From NCBI GenBank assembly GCA_016871135.1, contig VFZQ01000299.1, forward strand, positions 1-6,779: a stretch of DNA of 6,779 bases, given 5' to 3'. A program made the position numbers and the translations under genes. How positions within the stretch are numbered: position 1 is the first letter of the stretch; each line of letters opens with the position of its first letter. Of this stretch, positions 1-5,234 are shown piece after piece. Below the pieces are notes generated by a model. It was not told the origin of the DNA. It searched no databases and saw nothing but the letters and a program-made list of their open reading frames with translations. The stretch is from Acidobacteriota bacterium (GTDB lineage: Bacteria > Acidobacteriota > Terriglobia > Bryobacterales > Bryobacteraceae).

Positions 1-883
1 CGGCCTTCAATTCGGTCAGATTGAATCCGCCTTGCACCACCGCGCGCGCCACGTCGGCGCGAATGTTCTTGCCTTCCGAACTCTCGATTTCGAAGTACCC
101 GCGGCCATTCTTATCTTCGCGGACGACGACCTTTTTCACGCCGTCAACCTTCTCCAGCTTTTCGCGGCACCCGGCCACATCACCTTCGATCTCAACGCCG
201 ATGCTTTCCGACCCGCGCATGCGGTTCGTCAGATTCTCGACGGTATCCGTCGCGACGAGCTTGCCCTTCGAGATGATGACCACGCGCTCGCACGTCTGCT
301 CGACTTCAGGAAGTATGTGCGTCGAAAGAATGATCGTATGATCGCCCGCGAGGCCTCTGATCAACTGGCGTGTCTCAAGGATCTGCTTCGGATCCAACCC
401 CGATGTCGGCTCGTCGAGAATCAGCACCTCAGGATTATGCAGCAGCGCCTGCGCCAATCCGACTCGCTGTTTGTATCCCTTCGACAGCTTAACGATCAGC
501 TTTTGCAGCACATCGCCGACATTGGTCTTTTGTGCGACCTCATCGATCCGCTTGGCGAGATCCGCACCGCGTAAGCCCTTCAGCTTGCCCGCGAACTGCA
601 AGTACTCGCCCACCTCCATCTCCGGGTACAGCGGCGGCGTCTCAGGCAGATAGCCGATGCGTTTCTTCACCTCCATCGGCTGTTCCAATACGTCGAACCC
701 GGCCACGGACGCCTTGCCCTCCGACGGTGGCAAGAAGCAGGTCAACATTCGCATCGTCGTTGTTTTGCCCGCGCCGTTCGGCCCGAGAAACCCGACGATC
801 TGCCCTTTCTCCACCTCAAAGGAGACGTTATCGACCGCCGTGAAGCGGGCGTAGCGCTTGCTTACACCTTCAACTTTGATCAC
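1..883 (-). CDS. ABC-2-type transporter ATP-binding protein, GldA/NatA-like (3' end cut by window edge)
   Basis: This is the cytoplasmic ATPase subunit of an ABC transporter; it should power a separate ABC-2-type membrane protein. The 294 codons visible read without a stop to the left edge. Walker A GPNGAGKTT lies at residues 34-42, the signature LSKGYKQR at 133-140, Walker B LILDEP at 154-159 followed by TSGLDPKQI, and the switch histidine in STHIL at 189. The Q-loop position reads YLPE (79-81 plus flank), with Glu instead of Gln, as is usual in GldA-like proteins. After about residue 215 comes the small C-terminal domain of this subfamily. Family members are about 300-310 residues, so only the last 10-20 should be missing. 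The GTG start at 883 is chosen because the first residues (MIKVEGVSKRY) align with the family start and GAGAGG precedes it. It is the third gene of a minus-strand operon after fabI. The substrate cannot be told from this subunit; GldA (gliding) and NatA (sodium export) are only relatives. Confidence 0.93.
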   Translation of the reverse strand, partial: MIKVEGVSKRYARFTAVDNVSFEVEKGQIVGFLGPNGAGKTTTMRMLTCFLPPSEGKASVAGFDVLEQPMEVKKRIGYLPETPPLYPEMEVGEYLQFAGKLKGLRGADLAKRIDEVAQKTNVGDVLQKLIVKLSKGYKQRVGLAQALLHNPEVLILDEPTSGLDPKQILETRQLIRGLAGDHTIILSTHILPEVEQTCERVVIISKGKLVATDTVENLTNRMRGSESIGVEIEGDVAGCREKLEKVDGVKKVVVREDKNGRGYFEIESSEGKNIRADVARAVVQGGFNLTELKA

Positions 884-890
884 GTTCCAA

Positions 891-896
891 CCTCTC
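891..896 (-). promoter_or_regulatory. Ribosome binding site of the ABC ATPase gene
   Basis: On the minus strand GAGAGG lies 7 bases before the GTG at 883 and directly after the fabI stop codon (TAA at 900-898). It supports the GTG start and translation from the same mRNA as fabI. Confidence 0.6.
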
Positions 897-897
897 G

Positions 898-1665
898 TTA
901 TAGAGCCATGATTTGATATCCGGCATCCACATAAATCGTGTTGCCGGTAACGCCGCGGCCCAGGTCGCTGCCAAGGAATACCGCCGTGTCGGCGACCTCG
1001 GCGGGCGTGCAGTTGCGCTTCATGGGCGAACGCGAAGCCACGACTTCGAGCATTTTACTAAAGTCCTTGATCCCTCGCGCGGCGGCCGTCTTAATCGCCC
1101 CGGCGCTGATCGCATTCACGCGGATATTCTTCGCGCCAAACTCCGCCGCCAGGTAGCGCACCGACGACTCGAGCGCGGCCTTCGCCACGCCCATCACGTT
1201 GTAGTTTTCCAGCACGCGCACCGCGCCCAGATAGGACAACGTCATGATCGCGCCACCCTCGGTCATCAGTGGAGCAACGGCCTTCGCCACTCCCACCAAA
1301 GACCATGCGCTCACCTCATGCGCCAGCTTAAAGCCCTCGCGCGACGTCTCCGAAAACGGCCGGCTCAAATCCTCGGCATTCGCGAACGCGATCGAGTGAA
1401 CGACGATATCGATCTTCGGAAACTCGGGGCCAAGCGTTGCCGCCATCGCCGCCAGTTCCTCGTCCTTCGACACGTCGCATTGAAACACCTTAGCCGCGCC
1501 TAACTCCGCGCCGAGTTCTTCGACCGATCGCTTCAGCCGCTCGCCTTGATACGAAAGCAGCAACGTCGCGCCTTCGCGCCGAAACGCCTGCGCGATCGCG
1601 TAGGCAATAGACCACCTATTAGCGACGCCAAGCACCAGCGCCGTCTTACCTGCAAGTAGAGACAT
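898..1665 (-). CDS. fabI: Enoyl-[acyl-carrier-protein] reductase (NADH), FabI
   Basis: FabI catalyses the last step of each fatty-acid elongation round, reducing trans-2-enoyl-ACP with NAD(P)H in the cytoplasm. The 255-residue protein is of normal family length. It shows the divergent FabI nucleotide loop GVANRWSIAYAIAQ at 13-26 (not the classical SDR GxxxGxG), CDVSKDEE at 63-70, VHSIAFANAEDL at 89-100, and the catalytic Tyr155 and Lys162 in NYNVMGVAKAALE (Y-x6-K spacing). Tyr145 in LSYLGA matches E. coli Tyr146. VNAISAGAIKT (183-193) and GIKDFSKML (198-206) match the substrate-loop region. Residue 93 is Ala where E. coli has Gly93; Ala is also normal in the Staphylococcus-type enzyme, so it is not by itself evidence of triclosan resistance. 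The ATG at 1665 is 11 bases after the upstream oxidoreductase stop, with a weak GAGAG before it, so the gene is probably co-transcribed with that gene and with the downstream ABC ATPase. Confidence 0.96.
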   Translation of the reverse strand: MSLLAGKTALVLGVANRWSIAYAIAQAFRREGATLLLSYQGERLKRSVEELGAELGAAKVFQCDVSKDEELAAMAATLGPEFPKIDIVVHSIAFANAEDLSRPFSETSREGFKLAHEVSAWSLVGVAKAVAPLMTEGGAIMTLSYLGAVRVLENYNVMGVAKAALESSVRYLAAEFGAKNIRVNAISAGAIKTAAARGIKDFSKMLEVVASRSPMKRNCTPAEVADTAVFLGSDLGRGVTGNTIYVDAGYQIMAL

Positions 1666-1676
1666 AAGCTCTCAGT

Positions 1677-2600
1677 TTACCGCTTCACCTTGACGGCCTT
1701 CCCGCCCTGCTCCTTCGATTTCTGCGCGGCGTCCATGAACGCGAACAGTTCCAGGGTCTCTTCCTCGCTCACCGGCGCAACGCCGGTCTGGAAGAATTTC
1801 ACGATTTCGCGCAGCATCGGCGTGTAGTCGCTCTTGATGGTCCCCGTCGCCAGCGTCTTCTTCTCGGAGTGAACCAAGGCGCCGAAATCGCCGTACGGCC
1901 GCAACGCCAGCACGGTTCCAACTCGCCCGTCCTTCCACTTGCCGATCACAACGTCGTCGCCAGCCACCACGCGAGTCACCTCATCGCATCCCGTCCCCAT
2001 CAGCGCGTACAGCATTTCCACCGGATGAATCGCATACCAGGAAAGATCAAGGTAGTGCGTGGGATCGCTCGGGCCCGGCCCCCACACCGCAACGCTCTTC
2101 GCATCGGCTGCCTTCACTTTGTCTAGCGCCTCCGCCCAGCGTAAGCTCGACGAACTGAACCACTTCACGTTCGCCGCCTTCGCTGCTTTGGCAATCGCCG
2201 CAGCATCGGCATAGGTCGACGCCAGCGGCTTGTCGATAAACATCGGCTTGCCACACTTGATTGCTTCCTTGGCCTGCTCCAAGTGCTTGCGGCCATCAAC
2301 GGATTCGAGCAGAATCGCGTCGACCTTCCCGCACAACGCCGCAATCGTCGGAACAATTTCGACCTTGTACTTTGCCGCCAGATCCTTCGCGTATCCCTCG
2401 ACGCGGTCGCGGCTCGATGCCAAGTCGGGGCTGCCGCCCTTATACGCCGCGACGATCTTCGCCCCCGGCACCGTGCTCGCCGGGTCGTTCAGCACTTTCG
2501 AGAACGCGATCACATGCGACGTATCGGTTCCGATGATCCCCACGCGGAGATCGGCGGCCATGGCGAAGATGGCGGAGAATAGAAACAGTGCGAGTCTCAT
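1677..2600 (-). CDS. Gfo/Idh/MocA-family oxidoreductase with N-terminal signal peptide
   Basis: This is a predicted NAD(P)-dependent sugar- or polyol-type oxidoreductase; the substrate is unknown. The 307-residue protein starts with a short n-region and hydrophobic stretch (MRLALFLFSAIFAMA) with a possible signal peptidase cut after AMA at 13-15, so it is probably secreted or membrane-tethered. No twin-arginine motif or lipobox is visible. The Rossmann start LRVGIIGTDTSHV (18-30) follows at once. GKPMFIDKPLAST (117-129) carries the family lysine (usual EKP, here DKP, Lys124). YAIHPVEMLYALMGTGC (189-205) holds the conserved His192 of the second domain and resembles a subfamily I associate with Acidobacteria and Planctomycetes. 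The C-terminal domain is short and the tail is Lys-rich. The start could be ATG 2600 or the adjacent in-frame GTG 2603; neither has a clear Shine-Dalgarno sequence, and ATG was preferred. It is the first gene of the minus-strand operon with fabI and the ABC ATPase, and diverges from recG. Confidence 0.85.
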   Translation of the reverse strand: MRLALFLFSAIFAMAADLRVGIIGTDTSHVIAFSKVLNDPASTVPGAKIVAAYKGGSPDLASSRDRVEGYAKDLAAKYKVEIVPTIAALCGKVDAILLESVDGRKHLEQAKEAIKCGKPMFIDKPLASTYADAAAIAKAAKAANVKWFSSSSLRWAEALDKVKAADAKSVAVWGPGPSDPTHYLDLSWYAIHPVEMLYALMGTGCDEVTRVVAGDDVVIGKWKDGRVGTVLALRPYGDFGALVHSEKKTLATGTIKSDYTPMLREIVKFFQTGVAPVSEEETLELFAFMDAAQKSKEQGGKAVKVKR

Positions 2601-2607
2601 CACGGGA

Positions 2608-2633
2608 ATTGTATCGCGCGTGAACCTCGATAC
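2608..2633. promoter_or_regulatory. Candidate divergent control region: inverted repeat plus possible -10 box
   Basis: Between the two divergent start codons lies a perfect 6-base inverted repeat, GTATCG (2611-2616) and CGATAC (2628-2633), with an 11-base centre that contains the recG GTG start (2620-2622). On the minus strand TACAAT (2613-2608) resembles a -10 element and would put the transcription start almost on the oxidoreductase start codon; no good -35 lies at 17 bases from it. The dyad could be an operator or an mRNA hairpin over the recG start. A six-base dyad can arise by chance, so this is a weak call. Confidence 0.22.
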
Positions 2634-4722
2634 GCCGCTGGTCTACGTCAAAGGGGTCGGGCCGTTCCGGGCGGAAATGCTCGAAGCCAAAGGTGTGTCG
2701 ACCGTTAACGACCTGCTCCACTACCCGCCGTTCCGCTACGAAGACCGCACGAATCTGAAGGCGATCGGGCGCCTGGCGCCCGGTGAAATGGCCACCGTCA
2801 TCGTCGATGTCCGCGAAGCGCGCTTGCCGAAAATGGGCCGAAAAAACCTCGGCATGTTCGAAGCCGTGTTCGGCGACGCCTCCGGCAGAACGCTCACCGG
2901 CAAGTGGTTTCACGGCGCTTATCTCGCCAATGTGTTGGTCGAAGGCCAACGCGTCGCCCTCTACGGCAAGGTCGAGTTCGATACCTATAAGGGCGACTTG
3001 ATGATGATGCACCCCGAGTTCGAAATCCTCTCCGCCGACGACGAAGAGGGCGATTCGTCCTTACACACCGGCCGCATGGTTCCGATCTACGAAGCCGCCG
3101 GAAAGGTCACCGCCAAACAGCTGCGCGTCATCGTGCATCGAGTCTTAGCCTCGATCGCGCCGCTCGACGACTTCCTGCCCGCCACGCTACGCGAACAGCT
3201 GAAGATGCCCACGCGCTGGGACGCGATCCGCGCCCTTCACGCGCCTCCCGAAGACAGCGATATCCGTTTGCTAAACGCCTTTCGCTCGCCCGCGCACATC
3301 CGCATGATCTTCGAAGAGTTCTTCTGGCTCGAATGCGGTCTCGCGCTCAAGCGCAATAAAGCGCGGACAGTCGAAGGTGTTCGTTTCGATCTTAACGACC
3401 GTGTGCGCGAGAAGATCAAGGCAATGCTTCCGTTCAAGCCGACCGGCGCGCAGAAGCGAGTGCTCGGGGAGATCGCCCGCGACATGGCCGAACCACACCC
3501 CATGAACCGTTTAGTGCAGGGCGACGTCGGCAGCGGCAAGACGCTCGTCGCTGCCGAGGCCGCCATCGTCGCAATTGAAAACGGCTATCAAGTGGCGGTG
3601 CTCGCGCCGACCGAAATCCTCGTCGCGCAGCACTTCGCTTACTTCAAGAACCTGTTTCACAAACTCGGATACGTCGTCGCCATCCTTGCCGGATCATTCA
3701 AGCCCAAGGAGAAAGAAAAAATCCGCATGCTCATCGAGCAAGGCCTCGCGCATGTTGTCGTCGGCACGCACGCGCTGCTCGAAGAAGAGGTGAAGTTCAA
3801 GAAACTCGGCCTCGCAATCGTCGACGAGCAACATCGCTTCGGCGTCATGCAGCGCCTGAAACTGATGGAGAAAGGTGCGGTCAAGCCCGACGTTTTGGTG
3901 ATGACCGCCACGCCGATCCCGCGCACGCTTGCACTCACCATCTACGGCGATCTCGACACTTCCGTCATCGACGAGCTTCCGCCCGGCCGACGCCCCATCG
4001 TGACAAAACACGTCATGTCGAGCCGGGTCGAAGAAGTGTGGAGCTTCGTCGCTCGCGAAGTCGCCAACGGCCGTCAGGCCTACGTCGTCTATCCGGTCAT
4101 CGAAGAGTCGGAGACGACCGCGCTCAAAGCCGCCGAGAAAATGTTCCTCGAACTCCGCGACACCATCTTCCCGAAACTGCGCATCGGCCTGCTGCACGGC
4201 AAACTGGCGCAATCGGACAAGGAAGCCGTAATGGCCGAGTTCAAAGCCGGCCGAATCGATGTGCTCGTATCGACGACCGTAATCGAAGTCGGCGTCGATG
4301 TGCCCAACGCCACCGTCATGGTCATCGAGCAAGCCGAGCGTTTCGGTCTCGCGCAGTTGCATCAGTTGCGTGGCCGCGTCGGACGCGGCGGCAATCAGAG
4401 TTATTGCATATTGGTGACGGAGAAGTTGGGCGAAACCGCCCGCGACCGCATCCGCACAATGACCGAATCGAACGACGGCTTCCACATCGCCGAGATGGAT
4501 CTTCGCCTACGCGGCCCCGGAGAATTCTTCGGCACCAAGCAGAGCGGCCTTCCGACGCTCCGCTTCGCCAACATCATTCGCGACAGCGAGTTGCTCGAAG
4601 TCGCCCGCAACGAAGCGCACGCCTTCATTGCGAACCCGCCGAGCGAAGATATCTTTCGCCGCGCCGTACACTACATCCGCGAAAACTGGCAGCGCCGCTA
4701 CGGCCTGGTGCAGGTGGGCTGA
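2620..4722 (+). CDS. recG: ATP-dependent DNA helicase RecG
   Basis: RecG is a monomeric superfamily 2 double-strand DNA translocase that remodels stalled forks, Holliday junctions and R/D-loops. At 700 residues it is near the usual length (E. coli 693). The N-terminal wedge/OB region opens with TPLVYVKGVGPFRAEML and PPFRYEDRTN. The helicase core follows: Q-type motif FKPTGAQKRVL (Gln278), Walker A GDVGSGKT (301-308, Lys307), motif Ia LAPTEILVAQH (328-338), DEQH box (402-405), TATPIPRTLAL (429-439), LLHGKL (524-529), motif V VLVSTTVIEVGVDVP (548-562) and motif VI QLRGRVGRG (582-590). The RecG-specific C-terminal element RGPGEFFGTKQSGLP is at 631-645. All key residues are present. The GTG at 2620 is chosen because the family N-terminus begins there. 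The open frame extends upstream to 2230, but that part only shadows the opposite-strand oxidoreductase and has no RecG similarity. A possible GGGA site at 2604-2607 is 12 bases away, longer than ideal. The stop overlaps the rsmD start. Confidence 0.96.
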   Translation: MNLDTPLVYVKGVGPFRAEMLEAKGVSTVNDLLHYPPFRYEDRTNLKAIGRLAPGEMATVIVDVREARLPKMGRKNLGMFEAVFGDASGRTLTGKWFHGAYLANVLVEGQRVALYGKVEFDTYKGDLMMMHPEFEILSADDEEGDSSLHTGRMVPIYEAAGKVTAKQLRVIVHRVLASIAPLDDFLPATLREQLKMPTRWDAIRALHAPPEDSDIRLLNAFRSPAHIRMIFEEFFWLECGLALKRNKARTVEGVRFDLNDRVREKIKAMLPFKPTGAQKRVLGEIARDMAEPHPMNRLVQGDVGSGKTLVAAEAAIVAIENGYQVAVLAPTEILVAQHFAYFKNLFHKLGYVVAILAGSFKPKEKEKIRMLIEQGLAHVVVGTHALLEEEVKFKKLGLAIVDEQHRFGVMQRLKLMEKGAVKPDVLVMTATPIPRTLALTIYGDLDTSVIDELPPGRRPIVTKHVMSSRVEEVWSFVAREVANGRQAYVVYPVIEESETTALKAAEKMFLELRDTIFPKLRIGLLHGKLAQSDKEAVMAEFKAGRIDVLVSTTVIEVGVDVPNATVMVIEQAERFGLAQLHQLRGRVGRGGNQSYCILVTEKLGETARDRIRTMTESNDGFHIAEMDLRLRGPGEFFGTKQSGLPTLRFANIIRDSELLEVARNEAHAFIANPPSEDIFRRAVHYIRENWQRRYGLVQVG
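4712..4717 (+). promoter_or_regulatory. Ribosome binding site of rsmD inside the end of recG
   Basis: AGGTGG sits 4 bases before the rsmD ATG at 4722, within the last recG codons. It fixes the rsmD start and fits translational coupling through the TGATG junction. Confidence 0.55.
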
Positions 4723-5234
4723 TGCGCATCATCGCAGGAGAATTCCGCAGCAGCCGCATCGAATCCGTTCCCGGCATGGACGTGCGCCCCACGCCCGACC
4801 GCCTTCGCGAATCCCTCTTTAGCATCCTGATGCCGAAGATCGAGGGCGCCCACTTCGTCGACGCCTACGCTGGCTGCGGCTCCGTCGGACTTGAAGCCAT
4901 TTCAAGAGGCGCCCGCCGCGCGACGTTCCTCGAGAAATCGCACACGGCCATCGAGGTGCTGCGCCGCAACATCGCCTCGCTGAAAGCCCATGACCGCGCC
5001 GTCGTCCTGCGAGGCAAGGCTGCGCAGACGCTTGAGGGCATCGAAGCCGACATCATTTTTCTCGACCCCCCCTACACCAACCCTGACGAATACGCCGCGT
5101 CACTCATACACGCAAACGCGCCGCTCGTCATCGCGCAGCATTCGTCGAAACTCGCGCTCGCCGACGCCTACGGCAAGCTCACGCGCTTCCGAATCGTCAA
5201 GCAAGGCGACAATTCGCTCAGCTTTTACTCATAA
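4722..5234 (+). CDS. rsmD: 16S rRNA (guanine(966)-N2)-methyltransferase RsmD
   Basis: RsmD methylates N2 of G966 in 16S rRNA (E. coli numbering), using S-adenosylmethionine, during assembly of the small ribosomal subunit. The protein starts with the family hallmark MRIIAGEFRSSRI, then VRPTPDRLRESLFSIL (21-36). The SAM-binding motif I is VDAYAGCGSVGLEAISRGA (46-64), the acidic motif is FLEKS (69-73), and the catalytic N6/N2-type DPPY is at 115-118. The end GDNSLSFY (162-169) is also typical. At 170 residues it is somewhat shorter than E. coli RsmD (198) but complete in motifs, with a shortened region after DPPY. Its ATG shares the A of the recG TGA stop (TGATG), so the two genes are probably one transcript. 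In many bacteria coaD follows rsmD; here the next gene is instead a permease on the opposite strand, whose 3' end overlaps rsmD by 10 bases. Confidence 0.94.
   Translation: MRIIAGEFRSSRIESVPGMDVRPTPDRLRESLFSILMPKIEGAHFVDAYAGCGSVGLEAISRGARRATFLEKSHTAIEVLRRNIASLKAHDRAVVLRGKAAQTLEGIEADIIFLDPPYTNPDEYAASLIHANAPLVIAQHSSKLALADAYGKLTRFRIVKQGDNSLSFYS

Noticed and set aside
32..574. Plus-strand open frame of 180 codons
   Set aside because: It mirrors the ABC ATPase coding sequence on the minus strand, which carries all the family motifs.
1372..1392. FabI Ala93 as a triclosan-resistance substitution
   Set aside because: E. coli resistance changes involve Gly93, but Ala at this site is the normal residue in many FabI proteins, such as the Staphylococcus type, so resistance cannot be claimed.
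913..1503. Plus-strand open frame of 196 codons
   Set aside because: Antisense shadow of fabI; His/Arg-rich with no domain signal.
2230..2619. N-terminal extension of the recG reading frame by about 130 codons
   Set aside because: It lies antisense to the oxidoreductase, has no RecG-like sequence, and the family N-terminus begins at the GTG at 2620.
2646..2651. Minus-strand TTGACG as a -35 box for the oxidoreductase operon
   Set aside because: It is 32 bases from the candidate -10 at 2613-2608, far beyond the usual 16-19 base spacing.
3694..4485. Long minus-strand open frame (263 codons) inside recG
   Set aside because: Antisense shadow of a conserved helicase region with high GC at third positions; no recognisable motif.
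4038..4721. Open frame running into rsmD from inside recG
   Set aside because: It is an Arg/Ser-rich off-frame reading of recG; RsmD similarity begins exactly at the ATG at 4722.
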